Assembly (NCBI GenBank): GCA_029939235.1
Contig: JAOZTG010000007.1
Coordinates: forward strand, 9,142 to 42,463
Direction: 5' to 3'
Length of the DNA: 33,322 bases
Source of the DNA: Flavobacteriaceae bacterium
GTDB taxonomy: Bacteria; Bacteroidota; Bacteroidia; Flavobacteriales; Flavobacteriaceae
Shown: positions 10,182 to 20,851 of the stretch, one piece after another
Position numbering within the stretch: position 1 is the stretch's first letter
Layout: each line of letters starts with the position of its first letter
The notes under the pieces: model-generated
Seen by the model: only the letters and a program-made list of their open reading frames with translations
Database searches by the model: none
What the model was told of the DNA's origin: nothing
Position numbers and translations under genes: made by a program

Positions 10182-10216
10182 TTTGTCATATAATATAGAT
10201 TTTGGTTGTATCTTTG
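10182..10216 (+). promoter_or_regulatory. Candidate Bacteroidota-type promoter for miaB
   Basis: TTTG (10182-10185)-N23-TATCTTTG (10209-10216), matching the TTTG / TAnnTTTG consensus; 18 bp upstream of the likely ATG at 10234. Confidence 0.55.
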
Positions 10217-10233
10217 CCAACCAAATAAAATTT

Positions 10234-11667
10234 ATGGCCAGCGAAAATATAATAGAAGAAAAAAAACAAGGACAGGCATTGATAACAGAACAGAAAAATG
10301 GCAATTCTAAATTGTTATTTATAGAATCATATGGCTGTCAGATGAATTTGAATGACAGTGAGATCGTTGCTTCCATTTTAGCAGATGAGGGATTTAACAC
10401 CACACCACATTTAGAAGATGCGGATCTGGTTTTGGTAAACACCTGCTCTATTCGCGAAAAAGCAGAACAAACCATTAGAAAAAGATTACAAAAATACAAC
10501 CGGGTAAAAAGGATAAATCCCAATATGAAAATTGGTGTGTTGGGCTGTATGGCCGAACGATTAAAAACCAAATTTTTAGAGGAGGAAAAAATGGTGGATC
10601 TGGTTGTTGGTCCGGATGCCTATCGTGACCTGCCAAATCTTGTTAAAGAAGTAGAAAGTGGTAAAGATGCCATTAATGTAATCCTCTCAAAAGAAGAAAC
10701 TTATGGAGATGTTTCTCCGGTAAGGCTAAATACAAATGGCGTTTCAGCATTTATTTCTATCACACGAGGATGTGATAATATGTGTACTTTTTGTGTAGTT
10801 CCTTTTACAAGAGGTCGGGAGAGATCGAGAGACCCTCAGAGTATCATTAAAGAAGCACAGGATCTTTGGGATAAAGGCTATAAAGAAATTACACTTCTCG
10901 GACAAAATGTGGACTCTTATTTATGGTATGGTGGTGGTTTGAAAAAAGATCTGAAAAACGCTTCAGAAATAGCTCAGGCAACCGCCATTGATTTTGCTCA
11001 ACTACTTGAAATGGTGGCTGAAATACTACCAAAAATGCGAATTAGATTTGCCACTTCCAATCCACAGGATATGAGTATTGATGTTTTATACAGTATGGCA
11101 AAATATGATAATATTTGTAAATATATTCATCTTCCGGTTCAAACCGGAAGCAGTAGAATGTTGGAAAGAATGAACCGTCAGCATACTCGTGAAGAGTATA
11201 TGGAGTTAATTGATAAAATTAATGATATTTTACCTGATTGTGCTATTTCACAGGATATGATTGCAGGTTTTTGTGGAGAAACAGAAGAAGACCATAAAGA
11301 TACTCTTTCACTTATGGAATATGTAAAATATGACTTTGGATTTATGTTTGCTTATTCCGAAAGACCTGGCACCCCTGCAGAAAAAAGAATGGAAGACGAT
11401 GTTCCTTTAGAAATAAAAAAACGAAGATTATCGGAAATCATTAATCTACAGCAACAACATGGTTTATACCGTATGCAACAATTTATTGGTAAGACTGTTG
11501 AAATTTTGATCGAAGGTAATTCAAAAAAATCAGATGCTCAATGGATGGGAAGAAACTCTCAAAATGCAGTTGCTGTTTTTCCAAAAGGAAATGAAAATAT
11601 TGGAGATCTGGTCATGGTAAAAATTGAAGATTGCACCTCGGCTACCTTAATTGGGTCAAGAGTGTAA
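10234..11667 (+). CDS. miaB: tRNA-2-methylthio-N6-dimethylallyladenosine synthase MiaB
   Basis: [15 protein letters not shown], radical-SAM [36 protein letters not shown]-like C-terminus. ORF opens at 10183, but the promoter position and [11 protein letters not shown] favour 10234. Confidence 0.96.
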   Translation: MASENIIEEKKQGQALITEQKNGNSKLLFIESYGCQMNLNDSEIVASILADEGFNTTPHLEDADLVLVNTCSIREKAEQTIRKRLQKYNRVKRINPNMKIGVLGCMAERLKTKFLEEEKMVDLVVGPDAYRDLPNLVKEVESGKDAINVILSKEETYGDVSPVRLNTNGVSAFISITRGCDNMCTFCVVPFTRGRERSRDPQSIIKEAQDLWDKGYKEITLLGQNVDSYLWYGGGLKKDLKNASEIAQATAIDFAQLLEMVAEILPKMRIRFATSNPQDMSIDVLYSMAKYDNICKYIHLPVQTGSSRMLERMNRQHTREEYMELIDKINDILPDCAISQDMIAGFCGETEEDHKDTLSLMEYVKYDFGFMFAYSERPGTPAEKRMEDDVPLEIKKRRLSEIINLQQQHGLYRMQQFIGKTVEILIEGNSKKSDAQWMGRNSQNAVAVFPKGNENIGDLVMVKIEDCTSATLIGSRV

Positions 11668-11718
11668 CAAAAAATAAGTGATCTGTTTTTAAACAAAAAA
11701 AACCTTAAAATTATTACT

Positions 11719-12957
11719 TTGGAACATCTACAAAACATAAAACAACGATTTGGAATTATAGGAAACAACAACCAGTTAAATCTTGCTTTACAAAAGGCCG
11801 TAAGGGTTGCTCCAACTGACATATCGGTTTTGGTTTCAGGAGAAAGTGGTGTTGGTAAAGAGGTTATTCCTAAGATCATTCATGGATTATCTCATAGGAA
11901 ACATGCAAAATATATTGCTGTAAACTGTGGAGCAATACCTGAAGGAACCATTGACAGTGAACTTTTTGGTCATGAAAAAGGATCGTTTACAGGTGCTACA
12001 CAAACCAGAAGTGGTTATTTTGAAGTTACTGATGGAGGAACCATTTTTTTAGATGAAGTTGGAGAATTACCTTTAACCACACAAGTGAGATTGCTTCGTG
12101 TTTTGGAAAATGGTGAGTTCTTAAAAGTTGGCTCATCAAAGGTGCAAAAGACCGATGTAAGAATTGTAGCCGCAACCAATATCAACATGATGGAGGCTAT
12201 CCAAAAAGGTAAATTCAGAGAAGATCTTTATTATCGTTTGAGCACTGTTGAAATTCATCTGCCACCTTTAAGAGATCGTGAAGAGGACATACATTTATTA
12301 TTTAGAAAATTCGCTTCTGATTTTGCTCAAAAATATAAAATGCCAACCATTCGGTTAGATGAATCTGCTGTAAATACACTAATTTCATATCCCTGGAAAG
12401 GAAATATCAGGCAATTAAAAAATATAACCGAACAAATATCGGTAATTGAACAAGCACGAAATATCACCAATGCCATTTTACAATCCTATCTGCCGGATTA
12501 CAGTGCTAATTTACCGGCAGTTATAGCAGATACAGACTCAAAAAGTGATTTCACTAATGAACGTGAGATCCTGTACAAGGTCTTGTTTGATATGCGTAAT
12601 GATATTACCGATCTAAAAAAATTAACACAAGAATTGATCAAAGACAAAAAAGGAGAAACACAAAAAGAAGATACCCAGTACCTTATTGATAAAATTTATG
12701 GTAAAGAGAATGAAGATCCAGGCAATACTTTAGAGATCATTTCAAATCCACAACAAAAAGACTATCAGGAAGACACAAAGATAAACACCTATGATGATGC
12801 TGAAACCATTGAGGAAACCATATCCCTTCAGGAAAAAGAATTTGAAATGATCAAATATGCTCTTGAACGAAATAAAGGTAAACGAAAATTAGCGGCAAAA
12901 GAGTTAGGGATTTCAGAGCGGACACTATACAGAAAAATAAATCAATATAATTTGTAA
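11719..12957 (+). CDS. Sigma54-dependent transcriptional regulator (AAA+ and Fis-type HTH, no receiver domain)
   Basis: Walker A GESGVGKE, ELFGHEKGSFTGAT loop, Walker B GGTIFLDEVGELP, C-terminal GKRKLAAKELGISERTLYRKINQY. Start codon appears to be TTG. Confidence 0.93.
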   Translation: MEHLQNIKQRFGIIGNNNQLNLALQKAVRVAPTDISVLVSGESGVGKEVIPKIIHGLSHRKHAKYIAVNCGAIPEGTIDSELFGHEKGSFTGATQTRSGYFEVTDGGTIFLDEVGELPLTTQVRLLRVLENGEFLKVGSSKVQKTDVRIVAATNINMMEAIQKGKFREDLYYRLSTVEIHLPPLRDREEDIHLLFRKFASDFAQKYKMPTIRLDESAVNTLISYPWKGNIRQLKNITEQISVIEQARNITNAILQSYLPDYSANLPAVIADTDSKSDFTNEREILYKVLFDMRNDITDLKKLTQELIKDKKGETQKEDTQYLIDKIYGKENEDPGNTLEIISNPQQKDYQEDTKINTYDDAETIEETISLQEKEFEMIKYALERNKGKRKLAAKELGISERTLYRKINQYNL

Positions 12958-13028
12958 ATACAAATGATTATTCGTTTATTCGTTAGCTGTTCTTAAGAAC
13001 ATTATTAGCATCAACTATCAGTTTGAAA

Positions 13029-13532
13029 ATGAAAAAATACATATATTTATCTACTTTAATTGCATTGTTTTTTACACAAAGTTGTGGTGTTTATTCCTTT
13101 ACAGGAGGTAGTACCGGAGATGCTAAGACAATTCAAATTGACTATTTTCCAAATAATGCAAGATTAGTTGAACCTAGTTTAAGTCAGAAGTTTACAATTG
13201 CTTTACAGGATCTGTTTTTAAGACAAACCAACTTAAATCTAACCAACTCTGGAGGTGACCTCCATTTTGAAGGTGAGATCACCCAATACAGAATCACACC
13301 TATTGCAGCAACCGCTGATCAAAAAGCTGCTCAAAACAGGCTAACAATTGCAGTAAGAGTTAGATTTTACAACAGATTAATAGAAGAAGATAATTTTGAG
13401 CAAACCTTTTCATTTTACAGTGATTACGGCGGAAGTTTACAATTAACAGGAAGTGTTCTTGAAGAAGCTTATAATGAAATTTTCGAAAGATTAACGCAGG
13501 ATATATTTAATGCTTCGGTTGCGAAGTGGTAA
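13029..13532 (+). CDS. LptE-like lipoprotein (LPS assembly)
   Basis: Lipobox ALFFTQSCGVYSFTGGS, LptE-like body (SQKFTIALQDLFLRQTNL... LHFEGEITQYRITPIA). ATG at 13029 preferred over TTG at 13023. Confidence 0.8.
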   Translation: MKKYIYLSTLIALFFTQSCGVYSFTGGSTGDAKTIQIDYFPNNARLVEPSLSQKFTIALQDLFLRQTNLNLTNSGGDLHFEGEITQYRITPIAATADQKAAQNRLTIAVRVRFYNRLIEEDNFEQTFSFYSDYGGSLQLTGSVLEEAYNEIFERLTQDIFNASVAKW

Positions 13533-13540
13533 GAGAAAGC

Positions 13541-14326
13541 ATGAACTTAATTGAATTTACAGATTGTATTCAAAAGCCGGGTAAAATTACGTTGGACCAA
13601 ACTATTCAACTGGAAGGAATCTTATCAGAATATCCATATTTTCAGGCTGCTCATTTTTTATATCTAAACGGATTAAAAAATCAAAATAGCTTTAAATATA
13701 ACAATGCTTTAAAAAAAACAGCAGCTTATACAACTGACAGAACCGTTCTGTTCAACTATATTTCATCAAATGAATATATTTTTATTGAAAACAAAGATGC
13801 TAGTGACATCAAAATAAAAGACCTTAAAATTGTAAAAAATGAGCCACAGGATAAAGCTAAGGTCAAAGATCTTTCTCAGTCAAAACACAAAACTGATGAA
13901 TTACCTATAGGAAAGCCATTACAATTTGACGTTCATGAAACATATTCATTTAATCAATGGCTTAAAATAACTACTGCAAAGCCTGTTTCAAGAAAAAAAA
14001 ACAAAGATCTAACGGATGGTTCTCCTAAAAAAACCAATGAAAAATCATTGGAATCCGGTAAGAGTAATTTTGATATGATCGATAAATTCATTGCTTTTAA
14101 TAAGAAGTTAAGTCCTTCTGTGTCAGATAATAATGATGACATTTCAAAAGAGAGCATATTAGAAAATGAGAACTTAATGACAGAGACTTTAGCACATGTT
14201 TATCTGGAACAAAAAAAGTACAAAAAAGCAATCACGGCTTTTACCATTTTAAGTTTGAAATATCCAGAAAAAAGTAGTTTCTTTGCAAACCAAATTAAAG
14301 CAATAAAAAAAATTCAAAATAAATAG
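13541..14326 (+). CDS. Conserved hypothetical protein with C-terminal TPR-like helix pair
   Basis: AHVYLEQKKYKKAITAFTILSLKYPEKSSFFANQI resembles a TPR; start likely MNLIEFTDCIQ at 13541; packed between lptE-like gene and secG. Confidence 0.7.
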   Translation: MNLIEFTDCIQKPGKITLDQTIQLEGILSEYPYFQAAHFLYLNGLKNQNSFKYNNALKKTAAYTTDRTVLFNYISSNEYIFIENKDASDIKIKDLKIVKNEPQDKAKVKDLSQSKHKTDELPIGKPLQFDVHETYSFNQWLKITTAKPVSRKKNKDLTDGSPKKTNEKSLESGKSNFDMIDKFIAFNKKLSPSVSDNNDDISKESILENENLMTETLAHVYLEQKKYKKAITAFTILSLKYPEKSSFFANQIKAIKKIQNK

Positions 14327-14329
14327 ATT

Positions 14330-14674
14330 ATGTCGTACTTTTTATTTTTAGTATTGATTATCATTGTATCGGTTTTACTTATTTTAGTGATCATGGTGCA
14401 AAACCCAAAAGGAGGTGGTTTATCATCTTCATTGGGCGGAGGAGGAAGTTCTTCCAATATTGGAGGCGTTCAAAATACAACCAACTTTTTAGATAAAAGT
14501 ACCTGGACATTAGCAACTGTGCTTTTTGCATTGATCTTGCTATCTAATTTTGCTATTCCAAGAAACAATACTGTTGATATGAAATCTGCAACTGAAAAAA
14601 TTATAAATGACAGAGAAGCTTTAGAAGCTCCTGCCATCTTAAATACTGACAAAATTATAGATAGTTCTAAGTAG
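14330..14674 (+). CDS. secG: Preprotein translocase subunit SecG
   Basis: Two TM helices flanking VMVQNPKGGGLSSSLGGGGSSSNIGGVQNTTNFLDKSTW. Confidence 0.93.
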   Translation: MSYFLFLVLIIIVSVLLILVIMVQNPKGGGLSSSLGGGGSSSNIGGVQNTTNFLDKSTWTLATVLFALILLSNFAIPRNNTVDMKSATEKIINDREALEAPAILNTDKIIDSSK

Positions 14675-14693
14675 TATCTACAAAATACAATTA

Positions 14694-14731
14694 AAAAAAT
14701 GCCAACGTGATGACACGTTGGCATTTTTTTT
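14694..14731 (+). terminator. Strong intrinsic (likely bidirectional) terminator between secG and groES
   Basis: AAAAAAAT GCCAACGTG ATGA CACGTTGGC ATTTTTTTTT: perfect 9-bp stem plus A/T tracts. Confidence 0.92.
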
Positions 14732-14746
14732 TACATATATATGTTA

Positions 14747-14779
14747 TTTGTCAGTTTTTAAAAATTGGCAATATTATTG
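14747..14779 (+). promoter_or_regulatory. Candidate promoter for groESL
   Basis: TTTG (14747-14750)-N21-TATTATTG (14772-14779), one mismatch to TAnnTTTG; 43 bp upstream of groES ATG. Confidence 0.4.
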
Positions 14780-14822
14780 CATCATGTAAATGAAAATAAT
14801 AAATAACTAAAAAATTTATATA

Positions 14823-15101
14823 ATGAGTAAATTAAGTATTCAACCTTTATCAGACAGAGTGGTTATAAAACCTTTAGAAGCAGAAACGCAAACAGCATCG
14901 GGTCTTTATATTCCTGATTCTGCAAAAGAGAAACCACAACAAGGAGAAGTCGTTGCTGTTGGTAAAGGAACAAAAGACGAACCTACTACTGTAAAAATTG
15001 GAGATACTGTACTCTATGGTAAATATGCAGGAACAGAATTGAAATTAGATGGCGGTGAGTATCTAATCATGAGAGAAAGTGACATTCTCGCTATCCTTTA
15101 A
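14823..15101 (+). CDS. groES: Co-chaperonin GroES
   Basis: 92 aa; [51 protein letters not shown]. Confidence 0.98.
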   Translation: MSKLSIQPLSDRVVIKPLEAETQTASGLYIPDSAKEKPQQGEVVAVGKGTKDEPTTVKIGDTVLYGKYAGTELKLDGGEYLIMRESDILAIL

Positions 15102-15163
15102 TTTTTAATAAATTGATTATCAACCTATTCTAATTTTATAAATCTTAGGATAAAAAAACATAA

Positions 15164-16804
<1,641 letters not shown>

Positions 16805-16852
16805 GCCCCTAATTCTCTAAAAGGAATTTAGGTAAACATTTTTAATGAATTT

Positions 16853-16889
16853 AAAACCGTTTCAAATCAAATTTGGAACGGTTTTTTTT
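16853..16889 (+). terminator. Intrinsic terminator of groEL
   Basis: AAAACCGTTtCAAAtcaaaTTTGgAACGGTTTTTTTTT. Confidence 0.88.
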
Positions 16890-16954
16890 TGTAATTGATC
16901 AACAATACTAATTTTAACACTTGCAAAATAGAGCTCAAAGCAGATGATTATGGA

Positions 16955-17291
16955 ATGAAAAAATATGTGATGGTATTTTTAAAAAAAAGGTCTAAACAGA
17001 AGTCAGGATTCTATCACAAGATCAAAATTACAGAAAGCACATATGAATAATATTGAAAAAATGGCAGAAGACGATTACCTGGTTCTTGCCGGACCTTTTT
17101 TAGATAACGGAGAAATTAGAGGAATTTATATTTTCAATGTAGAAACTATTGAAGAAGCCAAAAAACTTACAGAAACAGATCCTCTGATCAAATCTGGCGG
17201 ATTGATCATGGAACTTCATCCCTGGTATGGCAGTGCTGCAACTCAGGAAATAGGAAAAATTCATAAAACAATTCAAAAGATTAAATTCTAA
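16955..17291 (+). pseudogene. YciI-family (YCII-related) protein, reading frame interrupted at a T5A8 homopolymer
   Basis: Frame 1 from ATG 16955: MKKYVMVFLKK; shifted frame from 16989: GLNRSQDSITRSKLQKAHMNNIEKMAEDDYLVLAGPFLDNGEIRGIYIFNVETIEEAKKLTETDPLIKSGGLIMELHPWYG. Together they read like one YciI protein. The shifted frame has a TAA at 16980-16982. Confidence 0.72.
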
Positions 17292-17302
17292 ATAAAACTC
17301 AG

Positions 17303-19117
17303 TTATTTAAAAGTATATTTCAAAATAAAAAGCACATTACTTTTTGGCATAGGCACCAGATTGGTTTCGGTATATTCTGTATTAAAAATATTATTAAACA
17401 TACCAGATAACTCTAATTCTTTATACATCGCAGTTAACTTGAAATCAACCACAGTATAGCTCGTGCCATCTGGTCTTTCAACAAATCTAAAAGCTAAGTT
17501 TTGTCTTAAATATTTTAAAAATTGAGAATCAAAATTTGCAGTAAACTGGTGCTTTATAGAGTTTAAAGAATACCTTGAAAATGACACATCCTGATCCATT
17601 ATATCCTCCTCTAAAAATGTATAACCTATATTTAATTTTTGCTGAAAACTTGCAGTCCAAAATCTGTATTGCACTTCTGTTTCAAAACCCTTTGTAGTAA
17701 CCTGCGCTAAATTTTCAGCTTTCCATTTATCTTCTTCTCTTTCTTTTACATAATCTATCAAATCCTTAGAATCTCTGTAAAACAAAGCAGCATTCACTGT
17801 AAAACTATCAGCAGTAAACTTCCCTCCTATTTCTTCTGATAAAGCTTCTTCCGGCTTAAGGTTCTCATTTCCAATTGTTGTAGGACTGCTATAATACAAA
17901 TCTGTATAAGTAGGAATTCTATAAGTATACCCCATATTTCCATAGATCTTAAACTTATCGTTGAACTGATAGCCCAGATCAATCCCTGGAAATGCTTGAA
18001 AATCAAAGTCGGAATAATAAGTAAGTGCAACACCCGGTGTCATATCAAATTTATGATCGAACAATTGAAATCTATGCTCTAAAAATCCAGTGATCATCGT
18101 TCTTTCATGATCTCCTAAATTATTGCTTGAAATAAAAACCCGAGCAATATCAACACCAAATCCGGTAATACCAATTTTGGAATTATAGGTCGTATTGAAC
18201 TCCCCTCCTATTTTATTTGTGATATGTAAATTTCTGTAGATCTCTGGTTTTCCTCGTATAAATTCATACATATCCTGCCCTCGTTTCCAGTAAAGTTTTG
18301 GCTTAAAAATAAAATCATTCTTAATTAAATTAGTTGAGACACCTATTAAACTCGATTGTGTTTCTTCGTATTGATCCTTTGCTTTTGGACTGGCATAAAA
18401 TCCATTTGCACCAAACTTTCTATCCATAAAAGTTGCAATTATATCAATCGGTGTTGAAGAAGTATTGAATTTACTTTTTATAAAAATATTATTATTTACA
18501 AAATCTGTATTATAACGATATCCTTCTGAAGAATTTCTGGAAACATGTACAAAATGTGCTGAATTTTTTAAATTTAATCCACCGGTCACAGCAACACTTC
18601 CGGTATGGTAAGATCCATAGGAAAGTTCTCCTTTTAACTGCGTTTTTACATTCTTTTTAGTAACAATATTGATAGCCCCGGTAAATGCATTCTGACCGTA
18701 AATTCTGGCAGCCGGACCTTTTATAATTTCAATTCTTTCAATATTTTCTATTGGAATCATCATGTTCATGGTATGATGACCCGTTTGGGGATTTTCAGTT
18801 TTTATGCCATCTATCAACACCAGGGTCTGCTCAAAACTCCCTCCCCGAATGTACAGATCAGATTGCATACCATCAACACCTCTTCTTCTAATATCCACAC
18901 CTGTAAATTGCTGTAACAGATCAGCAACAGTATTAGCAGTACTATTCTGAATATCAGTATTTGTGATAACCTGTATAGTTCTAGAATTTTCAGAAAATGA
19001 TACTTCTATTCTATTGGAAGACAGAATTATTTCATCTAATTTCTCTGTTTTATCTTCTTGTGAAAATGCATAAGTAAAACTCAGCAAAACAAAAAACAAA
19101 AAAATAATTATCCTCAT
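17303..19117 (-). CDS. TonB-dependent outer membrane receptor (BtuB-like architecture)
   Basis: 604 aa; signal peptide, plug motifs ADLLQQFTGVDIRRRGVDGMQSDLYIRGGSFEQTLVLIDGIKTENPQTGHH and IERIEIIKGPAARIYGQNAFTGAINIVTKK, aromatic beta-barrel end (FILKYTFK). Confidence 0.92.
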   Translation of the reverse strand: MRIIIFLFFVLLSFTYAFSQEDKTEKLDEIILSSNRIEVSFSENSRTIQVITNTDIQNSTANTVADLLQQFTGVDIRRRGVDGMQSDLYIRGGSFEQTLVLIDGIKTENPQTGHHTMNMMIPIENIERIEIIKGPAARIYGQNAFTGAINIVTKKNVKTQLKGELSYGSYHTGSVAVTGGLNLKNSAHFVHVSRNSSEGYRYNTDFVNNNIFIKSKFNTSSTPIDIIATFMDRKFGANGFYASPKAKDQYEETQSSLIGVSTNLIKNDFIFKPKLYWKRGQDMYEFIRGKPEIYRNLHITNKIGGEFNTTYNSKIGITGFGVDIARVFISSNNLGDHERTMITGFLEHRFQLFDHKFDMTPGVALTYYSDFDFQAFPGIDLGYQFNDKFKIYGNMGYTYRIPTYTDLYYSSPTTIGNENLKPEEALSEEIGGKFTADSFTVNAALFYRDSKDLIDYVKEREEDKWKAENLAQVTTKGFETEVQYRFWTASFQQKLNIGYTFLEEDIMDQDVSFSRYSLNSIKHQFTANFDSQFLKYLRQNLAFRFVERPDGTSYTVVDFKLTAMYKELELSGMFNNIFNTEYTETNLVPMPKSNVLFILKYTFK

Positions 19118-19310
19118 ACAGGAGTTTTTTTAGTTAGTCGGCGAAAATACAAAAAGAGTCACAATTGTTACAAAAAAATATTGAAAATATCTCTCCTTTT
19201 TAAAGTAAAAAATAAATAGTTACCGATTTAAATTTATGGAGAAAATCATTGTCATCCACTCTTTAACTCCTTTCTAAATAAAAGATTGACAAGTATTAAA
19301 GATCCATCGT

Positions 19311-20450
19311 TCAGGCTCTGCTTAATGATTTATTATCAGTAGAACTATTCATCAGAATGATATGAATGGCACTTAAACTAATGAATAAAAGCAAATATGC
19401 GTAAAACAAAATATCCATTGTAGAAATAGATATCCATTTTACAAACAGGTTTTGGAAGACCAAAACAAATTCAGTAATAAATACAGATAATAAATAGATG
19501 ATCCATAAACTAATATGGATCTTTTCTCCAGCATATGCCCAAATAAAAGGCACATATAAACCTAAAAACAAAAAGTGTAACCAGGCAATTAAAATAAATC
19601 TGTTATGGATCACAAGTTCTGCTACCCATGGAATTGTACCTGCTATATTAATCAACGCAACAGTAATAAGCACATAATAAATATTTCGTAATTTTTTTGT
19701 CTGAGAATTAAAAGGGGTTCTAAACTTAAGCAGAAGTACAAATAACATAGCTGACCCTATACCTCCAAACAATTGAATAGCCCAATGATCAAAACTATAA
19801 TCAAGTGTATGAGCATATAATAAAACAAGAGAAGTCGATATACAAATAACGACACTCTTATTTATAGCCAATTTGACTCTCTTAGCCAGCAATGCAAACA
19901 TCCAGATAAAATAAACACCCAGGAACTGAAAATGTAAATAAAAGAAAACGGCTTGCTGGTACCATGGTGAATTCTTCAGCTCTAATACCATCAAAGGACC
20001 AAGAGCATAGGGGCCAAGCGACGATAAAAAATGGAAAACAATTCCAACTTTCACCAATAAAACGAGCTCTTTGTTCCCTTCTAATCTTTTCCACAACCTT
20101 ACAAGTAAAATATAACTAATCCATAAATGTAAAGTTGAAAATAGAATTGAATAAAAAGCATAACCCTGGAAAATAAATGCAACTACCATTGCAGCCATAC
20201 AAATCTGCATGGCAAGAAAATACCGGTATGAAATTTTATCCAGATTTTTAGTAAAGTTTATCCATACAAAAACAAGTAATGCATTGAACAAAAATCCAAG
20301 TAGCATCACATGAGAGTGAGCATGCAAAATATGTTTAAAATTAATAGGAATTGACAGGGCGCCAGTATATGCATAGCGCAATATCAAGCCAATAAGAGCG
20401 CCGATCATACCAAATACTAATGGAAATATCCAAAGTTTTTTAGGGAACAT
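19311..20450 (-). CDS. Multi-pass membrane protein, possibly heme-copper oxidase subunit I-like / NnrS-like
   Basis: 379 aa, roughly a dozen hydrophobic segments; His motifs HILHAHSHVMLLGFLFNALLVF, FYLHFQFLGVYFIW and AWLHFLFLGLYVPFIWAY. Confidence 0.55.
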   Translation of the reverse strand: MFPKKLWIFPLVFGMIGALIGLILRYAYTGALSIPINFKHILHAHSHVMLLGFLFNALLVFVWINFTKNLDKISYRYFLAMQICMAAMVVAFIFQGYAFYSILFSTLHLWISYILLVRLWKRLEGNKELVLLVKVGIVFHFLSSLGPYALGPLMVLELKNSPWYQQAVFFYLHFQFLGVYFIWMFALLAKRVKLAINKSVVICISTSLVLLYAHTLDYSFDHWAIQLFGGIGSAMLFVLLLKFRTPFNSQTKKLRNIYYVLITVALINIAGTIPWVAELVIHNRFILIAWLHFLFLGLYVPFIWAYAGEKIHISLWIIYLLSVFITEFVLVFQNLFVKWISISTMDILFYAYLLLFISLSAIHIILMNSSTDNKSLSRA

Positions 20451-20466
20451 ATTTTACAAAATAAAA

Positions 20467-20487
20467 ACGCTGAACAATGTTCAGCGT
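20467..20487 (-). terminator. Hairpin between the DUF3467 gene and the multi-TM gene
   Basis: ACGCTGAAC AAT GTTCAGCGT, perfect 9-bp stem; minus-strand downstream sequence is TTTTATTTTG. Confidence 0.75.
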
Positions 20488-20498
20488 ATATTTAAAAA

Positions 20499-20807
20499 CT
20501 AAGCCTGACCCGTTGGACCAAAATTCATAGGAATTGGTGGCTGTTCATAATCTTTGATCTCACCATGGCTATTTTCAAAACGCTGTATATTTTCAGCCAA
20601 AGCTTTTAACAACCTTTTTGCATGTTGCGGTGTCAAAATAATTCGAGATTTAACTTTTGATTTTGGCGTTCCCGGCATCACATTGATAAAATCAACAACA
20701 AACTCAGAAACCGAATGGTTGATTATTGCAAGATTCACATAGGTGCCATCTGCAATTTTCTCATCTAATTCAATATTCAATTGATTTTTAACTTCTTCTT
20801 TTGACAT
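20499..20807 (-). CDS. DUF3467 domain-containing protein
   Basis: 102 aa; YVNLAIINHSVSEFVVDFINVMPGTPKSKVKSRIILTPQHAKRLLKALAENIQRFE. Confidence 0.88.
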   Translation of the reverse strand: MSKEEVKNQLNIELDEKIADGTYVNLAIINHSVSEFVVDFINVMPGTPKSKVKSRIILTPQHAKRLLKALAENIQRFENSHGEIKDYEQPPIPMNFGPTGQA

Positions 20808-20820
20808 AATAACTAGAATT

Positions 20821-20847
20821 AAAAAAGGCGCAATAAATTGCGCCTTT
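20821..20847 (-). terminator. Intrinsic terminator of rpoC
   Basis: AAAGGCGCAA TAAA TTGCGCCTTT, perfect 10-bp stem; minus-strand TTTTTTAATT follows. Confidence 0.88.
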
Positions 20848-20851
20848 AAGT

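Noticed and set aside
9788-10198. 136-aa plus-strand ORF antisense to the LVIVD gene
   Set aside because: Mostly antisense to a supported CDS and overlaps the miaB promoter region; no family features.
13251-13263. GGAGGTGACCTCC palindrome in the lptE-like gene
   Set aside because: Short, coding, and plausible by chance; no further structure around it.
14732-14822. Possible CIRCE/HrcA operator upstream of groES
   Set aside because: No TTAGCACTC-N9-GAGTGCTAA-like repeat found in this interval; only a promoter-like pair is present.
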